Below are positions 36,111-48,900 of a stretch of 64,000 nucleotides of DNA, in pieces. The stretch comes from Taxillus chinensis. Its lineage: Eukaryota; Streptophyta; Magnoliopsida; Santalales; Loranthaceae. Each line of letters opens with the position of its first letter. Position 1 is the first letter of the stretch. The DNA lies in contig CM042088.1 in assembly GCA_023512835.1 (NCBI GenBank), positions 55,797,579 through 55,861,578 on the forward strand, in the 5' to 3' direction. The notes under the pieces are model-generated. The model did not search any database and was not told the DNA's origin. It saw only the letters and a list, made by a program, of their open reading frames with translations. Both the position numbers and the translations under genes were made by a program.

Positions 36111-36493
36111 AAAATTACGGATACGAGTCTCTTGAGTGATCAATTCTGGTGGCTCTCTTGAGTCCTCTTCTTCTTTTTCTTCTTCTCTTAAGATTTTATT
36201 GGTCTGTTGATCCTGCAAAACACTCAAACACCCTTTTAGATCTAGTTACGATTTAAAATATGTATATTTGTTGATGCCTTTTTTGTGTCTCATTAGTTCT
36301 GATCAATTTAGCTTTAAATTGTAGATATGTGACGGGATCATGGCAAATCACTACCCTTTTCTTTTGTCCATAATTTATATAGTTAGCATCGTTTGAGTTG
36401 TGTCTGTTTTTTTGAGCCTCATAATGGTTCTTTTTGTGTTTTAGTTTTTAATTGTTCATCTATCCTTGGATAGAATGATTCCAAGGTGTATTC

Positions 36494-36585
36494 GTTGCGA
36501 TGATTATTTATAAAGTAATTACACTGAATGCTATTGCAGTGTCATGGCATGACAGACAATTAGACACCCATAGAATATGAGCAAC
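36494..36585 (+). ncRNA. Box C/D snoRNA candidate 1 (18S rRNA guide)
   Basis: Order of parts: terminal stem GTTGC (36494-36498), box C ATGATTA (36500-36506), box D' CTGA (36524-36527), a box C'-like ATGACA (36550-36555), guide CACCCATAGAAT (36565-36576), box D ATGA (36577-36580), closing stem GCAAC (36581-36585). The guide is complementary over 12 nt to ATTCTATGGGTG of plant 18S rRNA as I remember it. The sixth base of box C is U instead of G and the first base of box D is A instead of C, which restores a pair in the kink-turn. Its D' guide differs from the other two copies and I know no target for it. Confidence 0.65.
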
Positions 36586-36775
36586 ACCAGTAAGCTTCTC
36601 TTACCCTTTGTTTTCCTACATGAAACAGCTGAATAAAAGCTTCTTTTTTGATGATATCCATGTTTTACGTAAGCTGTATTATTTCCTTTATGATTCGTCT
36701 ATTTAATCTGTTTTGGGATTCCTAAGTGGTACTGGTTGCGTCCCTAGTTCTTATTCAAATGTCTGGATGGAGATT

Positions 36776-36862
36776 GGTGCGGTGATTATAAAAAATTCCT
36801 CGTTCTGAATGGTTATTTCCATGGCATGACAGACTCGTTTACACCCATAGAATATGAGCACC
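36776..36862 (+). ncRNA. Box C/D snoRNA candidate 2 (two 18S rRNA guides)
   Basis: Terminal stem GGTGC/GCACC (36776-36780, 36858-36862), box C GTGATTA (36782-36788), D' guide AATTCCTCGTT (36794-36804) before CTGA (36805-36808), C'-like ATGACA, D guide CACCCATAGAAT (36842-36853), box D ATGA (36854-36857). The D' guide is complementary to AACGAGGAATT and the D guide to ATTCTATGGGTG, both in 18S rRNA from memory. Such RNAs direct 2'-O-methylation in the nucleolus with fibrillarin. Compared with candidate 1 the terminal stem changes on both strands (GTTGC/GCAAC to GGTGC/GCACC) and keeps pairing. Confidence 0.75.
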
Positions 36863-36964
36863 TTCAACTCCTCTGCGACGTTTGTTTGTGTTTATAAATA
36901 TATTTTACATGATCCCAGTTTGTGTTGCCTCGCTTGTTCTGAGTTAAATGTGTGAATGCAGATT

Positions 36965-37052
36965 GGTGCAGTGATTAATAAAAAATTCCTCGTTCTGAAT
37001 GGCTATTTCCATGGCATGACAGACTTGTTTACACCCATAGAATATGAGCACC
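36965..37052 (+). ncRNA. Box C/D snoRNA candidate 3 (two 18S rRNA guides)
   Basis: Near-identical to candidate 2: stem GGTGC/GCACC (36965-36969, 37048-37052), box C GTGATTA (36971-36977), D' guide 36984-36994, CTGA 36995-36998, D guide 37032-37043, box D ATGA 37044-37047. The similarity extends a little upstream (ATGCAGATT against ATGGAGATT), so 2 and 3 arose by tandem duplication. All three lie on one strand within 560 bp, as in plant polycistronic snoRNA transcripts. Confidence 0.75.
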
Positions 37053-37938
37053 TTCAATGTTTGTGTTTATAAATCATAACACGTTCCACTATTTCCCCCA
37101 AGGAAAAGGGTTGGAATTGGATACATGGAACTGAAATTTGGTTCCCCCGTGCACGAGTGTAGTCTGTTGTTTTCATTCTATTTATATTCCATTTCTGTTA
37201 GGGAATGGGGATATGTAGATAGGTCAGAAGTTCATAACCAAAAAGTAGAAGATAGGATTTCAACAATAATGATGTGGAAATATATTTCACAGATGATTTG
37301 TCTATTTGTCTAACTTTGTATTGATTGGTAAAGATGATATGGTGATCTCACCCATTTTGAATTGATTTTGGGATTGAAGCGTGTGGATTTCGACATTGAA
37401 TCGGACCAATGTTCATTGTGTGTTTGAGGCCGTATGTTCAAAATAGGTACGGGTAAAACGTAATCATCAAGGCGTATACCTTTTCTGAGCATGATTAGGA
37501 TTACTACAGTTGCGGACATGGAAGGTGCCTTGTATACCATGCATCATGGAGAATCATTAATTTACTTATTTGTGTATTACACGCGGAAAATGAATGTAAT
37601 TTTTTTTTACGTACCAAATATGTACTTAGTGAATTGTTGTCATCATTCAACATGTGTTCTCCAAGAGATTAATCACCGAGTTGTAAGTGAGCTTCCTTCC
37701 ACGAATCCAATCTTCAAGGAAGATATTAAGTGCATGCTATAATGATTTGTTATATATTGATGTGGAAATCAATAAGTATTATGATTATATTAGTATCAAT
37801 TGTTAATAATGTATTGGCTAAAAAGTATACGTTCAATAATTTTTTGTAAATATTTTATCTTATTACAATCAAATAGATATTCATGTGATGCTATTATATT
37901 GTTTATTCATAGAAATTTAAAATAGATTTAACCACTCC
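37053..37938. other. Downstream part of the snoRNA locus, no protein gene recognised
   Basis: Short frames (for example 37491-37742, 83 residues) show no known motif. This may be the tail of the non-coding host transcript. Confidence 0.35.
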
Positions 37939-37939
37939 T

Positions 37940-37966
37940 CCCCCCCCCCCCCCCCCCCCCCCCCCC
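37940..37966. repeat. Homopolymer C tract
   Basis: 27 consecutive C followed by a run of A. It could be an assembly-sensitive spot. Confidence 0.9.
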
Positions 37967-38039
37967 AAAAAAAAAGTCTCTTTTATCTCCTAGGGACCTA
38001 AAACTATGTATCAAATAGTTTTACTCATTTAACTCAAAG

Positions 38040-38780
38040 GGTTAAGATATCATCAAAATACACAGAAGGTGGGAGCATTATTGATCACAAACATCATTAC
38101 CAACCATTTAAATAGCTTTTATGTATTCTTTAACATTGTCTTCCATTTATAATCAAGTTTGATTAAAATCTAATGATAGTTACTGTGCAAGTTAATTTTA
38201 AAAAACACCATAGCACCACCCACTCTATTCAATATATCATCAAGGTGTGATACAAGAAACTTGTGGTTGATGATAATTGGCTATTATTAGATATCGTCTT
38301 ACTCCCATCCTTCATAGGTGTACAATGATAAGACAACACAACTACAATGGTAGCCCAACACCAACTACCTCATGGTGAGTAGGTCTTCAAGAAGCACATA
38401 CTTTTCTAGCCCTTCCTTAACTATTTTAGGCATATTTACATTTGACTCCTCACTCTTAACTACCTCATGATTTTCAATGAGAACACGACTCACTCTAGAC
38501 TCCTTCTCTATATGGTAGTTTGAAAGATTACCCCTCTTTTCTACGAGCTCTTAACTAGCATGTACACATTTTTCTTATCATCACATTGTGCATTCATATT
38601 AGATTGCCATATCCTCCCAAGTAGCAAGTGATAAGCATTCATATCAACAATATCATATTAGATTTCATCTTCATATTCCCCAATAGAAAATCACACCCTA
38701 CAACTTTCTTTGACCTTAATCTTATCAGTAACCTTAATGCACCTGATAGTTATGGAAATGATATAGTCGTGACCAACTGT
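38040..38780 (-). pseudogene. Ty3/gypsy pol relic (protease to reverse transcriptase)
   Basis: Translating the reverse strand with frame changes shows the protease-end phrase MNAYHLLLGRIWQ (about 38610-38650, compare DACHLLLGRPWQ in the family). Further on comes the reverse-transcriptase run LDDILNRVGGAMVFFKINL, then WLVMMFVINNAPTF and finally YFDDIL (38043-38060). The order is right for a gypsy pol gene, but stops and shifts interrupt it everywhere and the spacing between protease and RT is shortened. No LTRs could be assigned. Confidence 0.7.
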
Positions 38781-39146
38781 TTTCTTGTATAGTTGACTAC
38801 CTAATTGTTTATGTTTGTAGAAACGGGTTGATAGTTAGTTGCACGTGGGAAAGGAAAAACATTCCAACAACGCCCTAAATTGACACCTATTTTAGAAGGT
38901 GGAGGTTTTTACTTGTTTGGTTTCACTTGGTTTTCCTAAGTCAATGTTTTGATTTTTTTAGCTAAAATGTGGGTTCAATGTCATGTGATAAAGTATAGCT
39001 TTTTTTTAGGAGATGTAGCCTTTACCACATCTTTATAACCCTTTTATATAAGTATAAATAATCATGAGGTAGAAAGTTTAGTCATTGTTTATAACCCTTC
39101 TCCTTTAACATCAATTTACACCCTTGATTGCTTAGACTAGAGTAGG

Positions 39147-39420
39147 GATGATAACATGGAGAGCTAGGACCAGGTAATAAGTGATCCAATCCTGTTTCGG
39201 GTGGGTTCAGATCGAGGCAGGGCGGGACTAATGAGTGTGGTGAGTTGGGTTAGTGTCGGGTGGGCATTTTAAGGTAAAACTATTTAAAAACCTTTAAAAA
39301 AACTCGAAACAAGGGAGACGACCAATGCCCGTGCTTGTCCTTTTGTCTCTTTGGTGGGACAAGATGGGTAAAATCTATTCAGATCGGGGCGGGTTGAGCC
39401 AAGATTGTTATCCTTATACC
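39147..39420. repeat. Possible MITE with GGGCGGG-rich interior
   Basis: Left end TAGGGATGATAAC and right end GATTGTTATCCTTA are imperfectly inverted. The interior has runs like CGGGGCGGGTTGAGCC that recur in plant hAT-type MITEs. I could not find a convincing target duplication. Confidence 0.3.
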
Positions 39421-39969
39421 GGAGGGCGGCTTAGGGTTTCTATATTTTTATTTTTCTATGTTTTTGTGTTTTAATTTTTTCTGTTATTCTTCTTTTTCTA
39501 CTTACTTCCTCTTTCTTCTTTCTTACCTTGCTTTCTTTCCTTACGTATTATCGATTACATTAGTAAGAAAGCAATAACAATAACAAAACAAAATCAACAA
39601 AAATAAAATAACAATAACACAACAAAAATGATATGGTAATAACAACAAACACAAGGAGAAGAAGACAATAATACAAACTAGTTTGGTGGGGGATTATAAA
39701 TCTTAGATGAACTACTTAAAGCTCATGTGCATCAACAATGACTCCTATTTGGGCATCCATGCAACGAGCACGAGCTATAAAGTAGAGTCTTCAAATTTAG
39801 GCATTAAATTCTACCGAATTGGGAGGAGAGCAAGCTCAAGGTGGATTGGTCAAAGGTGGTGTCGAGATGTAGGTGGTTTAGCAAACTTGAATAGGGAGAG
39901 CTCAATTTGACATGGTGTAAGAGATAAGGAGAAAGGGAGGGGATCTCATCCCCAAAGAAACCTAGTTGA

Positions 39970-40240
39970 CTCCTGATAGAACGTAATCTTGGGAATTTCT
40001 CTGACTGTACAATCTTCCATAATCTCTCTTTATGTAGGATGTTTTAGTTTCCTCGTAATTACTTATAATTATGATTGATTTAATTTTCTTATTATATCTC
40101 TGTAATATTCCCTTAATTGGGTTGATTTAGTTGCTTTGTATATGTATCTAATATAAGTTCCTACTTTCCTATATAATGTAACAATTATCAATCGAATGGA
40201 GCACAAGAGATTAATCTAAATTCTTTATGGTATCAGAGCC
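39970..40240 (+). mobile_element. Copia 5' LTR remnant and primer-binding site
   Basis: TGGTATCAGAGC (40229-40240) is the classical methionine-initiator tRNA site of copia elements. The 260 bp before it look like a short copia LTR with a TATA-like CCTATATAATG (40170-40180) and a CAATGGAGCA-type end. The exact left edge is uncertain. Confidence 0.65.
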
Positions 40241-40320
40241 ATTCTGTCTTAGAACAAATATAATCTTTTTCTTCCTTTCTTTTCTTCTCTCTACTCTAGT
40301 CAAATTTTGCCCAAATATCA

Positions 40321-41904
40321 TGGCCATCTCATTAACACCACTCATTGATGGTTCCGTTGGTGCACCTACTAGTGTGACACCAACAATCACTCCATTGACT
40401 CAAAATACTTCTCCTCTTCTTGCCAATAATTTGATATCCTTGAATGTGTTATCTCAAATTCCATTCAAGTTAGGAAAAGGTGGTGAATATTATGCCTCCT
40501 GGAAATCACAAATAACCAATCTCTTATTTGATTATGGTCTTCTTGGCTATGTTGATGACTCTCACACTTGTCCATCAAACGTAGATGCATGACATATCAA
40601 TTGGCTCCGTCAAGATCGACTAGTGCTATTGGTGATTTAATCCACTGTTCATGAGACAATCGGCCCTACTATAAACAATTGTACCTCTTCCGCTTATGCT
40701 TGGAACAAATTGGAATCCAGTTATGCTAATTGGTCTAACACTTGCATGCTTTCTCTCTTGTCGGCATTGATGAACACAAAGAAGGGAGGGAAATTCGTCG
40801 CAACTTATATGAGCACAATCAAAGATATTGTTGATGACTTAACTCTTATTGGTCATCCCCTGAGCAATGTAGAAATCATGGCGCATACTCTAAATGGCCT
40901 TGTTGACGAGTTTAAGGAATTAACGACTGCTATTCGTGTTCGTGACTTACCTATATCCTTTGAGGACCTCCATGACAAGCTTCTTGATGAGGAGTTAACA
41001 CACACTCAAGGACAAATCAAATATGCTGATCACCATGTTATTGCTCAATTCTCTCAAAGGCAACACAACCACAAAGATAAGGGTGGACAAGGGTCTTGCG
41101 GTGGATTCCATTCTTCACAGTTGAATTTTGCAGATTCTAGTCAATTGTTTGGCCAATCCTCCAATTTCAGTCAATCTAGTTCTCAATACCATATATCTCG
41201 ATAATATTCTACTGGATGCGGCTACACCTCTCATGGTATGAATTTCAATTTAATGTCTCAACCTTTCTCCTGGAATTCAGACTAGTCTCCCAACGGCAAA
41301 CCCCGTATTGTGTGTCAACTCTGTGCTAAACCGGGTTATATTGCAAAAACATGTCACTCACAAGCTCACCTTCATCTCGACCCCAAGCACACTATGTTGA
41401 TCAAGCATCACACAATAGAAATAACAAAATATTGTCAGATGTAAATGAATCTTTCAAATCAAGAAAAACCCTGATGATTTTATTGCCCGTTACAAGGCTT
41501 GTTTTGCAGCTAAAGGGTTTCAGCAACGCCCTGGTTTTGATTATACTAATACCTTCAACCCAATTGTTAAAACTCCCATTGTTCGTCTTGTCCTCAGTTT
41601 GGGGGTCTCTAGTGTATGGCCTTTGAAACAATTGAATGTTAACAATGACTTTTTGCAGCATATTCTTTTTTATCATATTTTTATACAGCAACCTCTAGGT
41701 TTTCTTGATCCCACCCACCCACTCACCTTTGCAAGTTGTATAAAGCTATTTATGGTCTTCGCCAGGCTCCTTAGGCATAGTACACCGAGCTTTGCACGTT
41801 TCTCCTTGGACATAGGTTCTTCCATTCGTAAAGTGATGCCTCTCTTTTCATTTGTCGCTCTGCCCTTCTACATTGTATTTACTCTCCACATGATTCTCTC
41901 TTAA
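40321..41904 (+). pseudogene. Copia gag-pol relic with internal deletion
   Basis: ATG at 40321 opens a gag typical of copia: FKLGKGGEYYASWKSQITNLL, then after a stop at 40590 WNKLESSYANWS, LSLLSALMNTKKGG, YMSTIKDIVDDL and LHDKLLDEE (40690-41204). After a further stop, 41312-41356 carries the zinc-knuckle remnant CQLCAKPGYIAKTC, with Tyr in place of the His. At about 41460 the sequence jumps straight to reverse transcriptase (RYKACFAAKGFQQRPGFDY, WPLKQLNVNNDFLQ). Protease and integrase are missing. The RT fades out after a few frameshifts. It follows its own LTR/PBS at 39970-40240. Confidence 0.8.
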
Positions 41905-42540
41905 GGATCATGTGATACCTTTTGTCCCAACGATTCTGTACATCTTATCCCGCAAGATATTTGTACTAAATAATGAATTGTTTTATGCTCCCTCGTCACC
42001 TACTCAGAGATTACAAAGATTGTGAGTCCACTTCTGATAGTCGGACGATATTCTTTCCATGTTCCCTGTTTTTATTTTTATTTATTTTTATCTTTCATTA
42101 GCCTTTACTGTTCAACATGTATTATGTATCTGTTCACCCCAATTCCCACCCTGGCACCCCATTACGCACCCCCCATGGATTCGCTGAATAATAATAATAA
42201 CAATTAACAACAATACAATTGACATGTATTTTCTGTCCTATTTTATGAATGTGACACCAGAAAAGAAATTCCCCAAAGAAGAAAAACAACAAATTCTCTG
42301 TTCATCTTCATTCATTTTTAGATAATCAAAATAATAATACTTGGGGCCACCTTGACCATTCCGACCAACCCAAAAAACTAAATAAACTAATATACAAACC
42401 GATCATAAAAATCTACGTGGTTGAACAGAACGGCACCAGATTGTAATTTGAAAGTGTAGGTGTGATATAGGCAACCAATTTCTTGTTTTCTAAAAAGGAT
42501 CAACAATTTCAATCTACTTACCTAAAATGTTTGGGATGTG
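41905..42540. other. Intergenic, upstream region of carboxylesterase copy 2
   Basis: No further gene. Decayed copia tail may reach to about 42050. Confidence 0.4.
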
Positions 42541-42548
42541 TATATAAT
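42541..42548 (+). promoter_or_regulatory. TATA box of carboxylesterase copy 2
   Basis: TATATAAT lies 91 bp before the ATG at 42632. A transcription start some 30 bp downstream would give a leader of about 60 bases, a normal length. Confidence 0.65.
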
Positions 42549-42631
42549 GAGCCCCTAGCATACCAGAGTGGTACAACTTCTCACTTCTCATTTTCTCTCC
42601 ACACCGCTTCTCATTGTCCCTGCAATTTAAT

Positions 42632-43588
42632 ATGGCTTCATCCACCGACAACACCCATCAACTAGCCTACGACTTTCCTCCACTAATTCGAGTCTACAAA
42701 GACGGCCGCGTAGAGAGGCTCCTCGGAAACGAAACCGTCCCACCCTCCGTCGACCCCAAAACTGGCGTAAAATCCAAGGATGTCTCCATCGCCGCCGGCG
42801 TCTCCGCCAGGCTCTACCTCCCTCGCCTCAGCCCCTCCGGTGTCCGGAAGCTCCCTCTACTCATCTACTTCCACGGAGGCGGCTTCTGCATCGAATCCGC
42901 CTTCTCCCCCGTCTACCATAACTACCTCAACTCCCTGGTCGCCGAAGCCAACGTTGTCGCCGTCTCCGTCGACTACCGGTTGGCGCCGGAGCATCCCGTT
43001 CCGGCCGCCTACGATGACTCATGGACGGCCGTCAAGTGGGTCGCCGGAGGTGGCGGCGGAGAGCCGTGGCTGAGCGACCACGCCGATCTCCGGAGGACTT
43101 TTCTCGCCGGGGACAGCGCCGGCGCGAACATCGCTCACCACGTCGCCATGCGGTTCGGTAGGGAACCCGAACCGGTCGGCGAAATGGGTCTCGAGGGGAT
43201 CGTTCTGGTGAACCCGTACTTCTGGGGGGAGGAGCCGGTAGGGGCGGAGGCGGCGGCGGATCCAGCTAGGAGAGAGCACGCGGCGAGGCTGTGGCGGTTC
43301 GTGTGCCCGGAAAGTGCCGATGGGTGTGACGACCCGCGGATGAATCCGGCGAAGGAAGGGGAAGAGCTTCGGCGGTTGGGGGGTCGGAGAGTGCTAGTGA
43401 CGGTGGCGGAGAAGGATTTGCTGAGGGACAGGGGGTTTCACTACACGGCGGCGCTGGAGAAAAGCGGGTGGGGCGGCTCGGCGGAGTTGGTGGATGTGGA
43501 GGAGGAGGAACACGTGTTCCACCTGTTCAAACCCGGCGAGAGAGCTGCGGCACTGCTGAAGCGGGTGGCGGCGTTTCTGAACCAGTAA
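42632..43588 (+). CDS. Class I carboxylesterase (CXE family), copy 2
   Basis: Encodes 318 residues of the same CXE alpha/beta-hydrolase family as the gene at 28834. The oxyanion-hole HGGG is at 81-84, nucleophile Ser162 in GDSAGA, Asp262 in AEKD and His294 in EEEHVFHLF, giving a complete triad. YRLAPEHPVPAAYDD occupies 115-129. The segment after NPYFWGEEP (194-202) has the full-length insertion with RLWRFVCPES. The gene is intronless and GC-rich at third positions, unlike its AT-rich surroundings, which is normal for this family in plants. ATG at 42632 was chosen over an in-frame TTG 18 bp upstream. The two CXE genes lie on the same strand 12.9 kb apart, a tandem pair pushed apart by repeats. 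Substrate unknown; hydrolysis of small esters or glycosides' acyl groups is typical of the family. Confidence 0.93.
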   Translation: MASSTDNTHQLAYDFPPLIRVYKDGRVERLLGNETVPPSVDPKTGVKSKDVSIAAGVSARLYLPRLSPSGVRKLPLLIYFHGGGFCIESAFSPVYHNYLNSLVAEANVVAVSVDYRLAPEHPVPAAYDDSWTAVKWVAGGGGGEPWLSDHADLRRTFLAGDSAGANIAHHVAMRFGREPEPVGEMGLEGIVLVNPYFWGEEPVGAEAAADPARREHAARLWRFVCPESADGCDDPRMNPAKEGEELRRLGGRRVLVTVAEKDLLRDRGFHYTAALEKSGWGGSAELVDVEEEEHVFHLFKPGERAAALLKRVAAFLNQ

Positions 43589-44934
43589 GCGCCGCGTTCG
43601 GAAGACCGTGGAGCCCAGATCAATTATTGGAATCTCACACGTCACCTATTGTTGGTCAATATATTAGTAAGATAAGCTGTTAACATGTGGGCAATAATAA
43701 TAATGGGCATATCCTTATCCTTACGTAGATTATTTAAACGCAAGCTATGGTGCGGTGCCCAAAGTAAAAAATAATTTTATTTTGTAGTTGTTTTTTGTTT
43801 TAATTTTTTTAATATATATATTATGAGTGAGTATGGGTTAATATTTTTAAATTAAATCGAAAAGTTTTGATTTTAAAATATAATAAATTAAAATTGAGAA
43901 ATAAAAGTAAAAAATTATTAATTATTAATTTAGTTTAATATATAAGTGGCATTATTAATGTTTAATTGATGGTAAATGACAAGCAATAATTCTATAGTGT
44001 ATTGATTAGATGTTTTGTAAATATATATGAAATCAATAAGAATTAATTTATCTACTATTAATATTTATATAAATACATTAGTGTTGACTTATGGTGTAAT
44101 TTCATAAAAGTAATTAAGTTTTGTAGAAACATAAGTTATACTGAAATAAGAATAGATATAGATATATATATATATTATATTTAATTTTATTTTCTAATTG
44201 ATTAAATCGTAAATTAATCTAATTATTTTTAAAATTTTAAATTGAATAAATTAAATCTATTTTAAAAAACAAGTATTTTTATTTCTAATTTATACCGATT
44301 CGGTTCAATTTATCTATCCGCATCGATTTTTATCCCTTCTAGACTTCTAGTACTATAGCTTTAATTTACAGTACTATATGTTGATTTTAATATTAAATAA
44401 ACAGCTGTCATCAAAATGGTTTTCCTGTATTGCTTTGACGGATCTATGGGTTCAAAATTTATTTTTGAAAATAATTTGTAAAATCTGTTCTCTAGTGATA
44501 TTACTTTTCATTTTATTTGAAATACCATTAAATTTTTAAACAAATTTCGGCTATTTATTTATACATTATCAATTATATCTTTTACAAAATGGCAATGACA
44601 AATAAACAACAATCAAACCCTTAATTTCTTATTAAAAACAAATAATTTTTTTTCAAATGAACTCGCTTAGCTGAATCAAAAATACTTTAGTTTTTAATTA
44701 TACAATTAAAAAATGATAAATCAATATTTTATAAATTGTAATTCTAAAATTTTTAAAATCATTGATTGAAATTCATGAAATTTTTTTGAAGCTCAATATA
44801 TAATTTTTTCTCAGATATAACATAGAAAAGACAAAATGTTATATACAAACATTGATACCAACTATGTTTTGGATATATTTTGAATAATCATAGTTTGAAA
44901 TTATTAAAGACAGATATGAACCAATTCATAAGTT
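43589..44934. other. AT-rich intergenic stretch, no gene seen
   Basis: Contains the 3' flank of carboxylesterase copy 2 and then long AT-rich sequence with TA runs (44159-44178). No recognisable element. Confidence 0.4.
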
Positions 44935-45289
44935 TAAGATAGACTTAATGGAGGGATGAAAGAAGCCACTCAAGGAAAGGGATCATTCAAAATGCATAAA
45001 AATAAGAGTATACAAGAATTCTTCATAAGATTGACAAATATAGTAAATGACATGAAGAGTCATGATGAAAAGTTAAATGACTCTAGTGATGAAGAGGGTG
45101 TTAAGAACTTTACTTTATAAATTTGTTTGTAAAGTTTTACTTCTTAAAGAGAGCATTGAAGTGGGTATAATGATACTGCAAAACTTATAGTGCATTCTTA
45201 TAACTTTTGAGATAAAGTTAAAGTTATTTGAAGAATCATCTTCTTCCAAGCCGATAAGCAGATTTTTAATCTCTCTAAAAGAGTTAGAT

Positions 45290-47654
<2,365 letters not shown>

Positions 47655-48900
47655 CTCCCCCACACTTATTGTTTGTCTTTAACAACAAAGAACTAATACC
47701 AAAAAGAAATCATCCAACTATGCAAATTTGGATATTAGGATGAACAACTTGAATCTCATGAAGTCGAGTTCTTTGTATGGATGGAAGTACATTAAATTAT
47801 TCACATATTCTTTATTCTCTTATTTGAACTTCATTCATGAGACTTAATAGTGTCATACATATACAATTTTCATTTAACTAGCTTGGATCAAGAATAGCTA
47901 AAATTTAACACAAAATTTATTCTATGCTCCAAATATCACGCCATTATTTATATATATAAGTAAAACAAATGGATAAAATGGATAAAAATTACTTTATACT
48001 AAACAAGATATATGCAATGAGTCGATGGACCCCTTTTCTTGCACTTTTCTTCTTATTTTATTCAAATATATCTCTCTTTAATTTGTTTTTGAAAAAAATT
48101 CGTACAATGCTCTCTTAGTAGTAATGATCCATACTACCTTTAGTGAGTCCCAATTCAACATATCCTAGATCACAAAGGGTATTTGGGTACAAAGCTTTAA
48201 TGCCATGCATTATGGACAAGCCCTTTAGGTTCAGTTTCTGAGTAATATGACATTCTATACGAGATAACTTTCTTTATCTCAATAATATTTTATTTTAAAA
48301 TGATAACCTTATAAAGTTACATTTATTGCTCTCCCTTGATAAATGTCTTTCTCTCTTTTTTCCCTTTATTTTCTTTGCATCCTTTAGTTTAGCTCATGCA
48401 AATCCTATTGCAAAAAAAAAAACTCAAGTATTGATATGAATACTATGCATTATCTCTCCTATACTTAAATTAAGTGTCACTGAAGTTCATTTTTTTAAAA
48501 TCCTAACACTATGCATTCTCTTTCCTATACTTAAATCATGCATTATTTTTGATGCATAAAACAATAAACACATGAGGGAAAAAACAAAGGGGGTAAAGGA
48601 AAGAAACCTTTTAAAAGTAGAATTAAATCTTGTGGTTCCTTATCAACAAAATCTTATAGAATGAGACACTAAATAGGTGATCTATAAATAAAGTGGATTG
48701 ACTTGGTATAGGTAAAATTCTCACTAATTGTGAAGAAGATCACATTGACCAATCCACATAAATTCATGTCTTTTTACATTCATGCATATTGTGTTCTAGA
48801 TGTACAAACATAGTACATGAAATCAACAAAACCATTAACTTATTAATTAAAAAAGACATAGGAGGATTTGCCAAGTCAAATATATATAGGTAAATAGTTT
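47655..48900 (-). mobile_element. 3' untranslated internal part of the reverse-strand gypsy element
   Basis: Continues from the PPT at 47655 without any pol motif. Sequence such as GACAAACAATAAGTGTGGGG on the reverse strand is typical of the tail of Athila-type elements. The right limit is a guess. Confidence 0.4.

Noticed and set aside
36255..36320. TTGATG ... CTGA considered as a further box C/D RNA
   Set aside because: The distance between boxes is only about 40 bases and there is no convincing terminal stem.
37491..37742. 83-residue frame downstream of the snoRNAs
   Set aside because: No motif, no GC-rich third positions, no splice context; likely part of a non-coding transcript or spacer.
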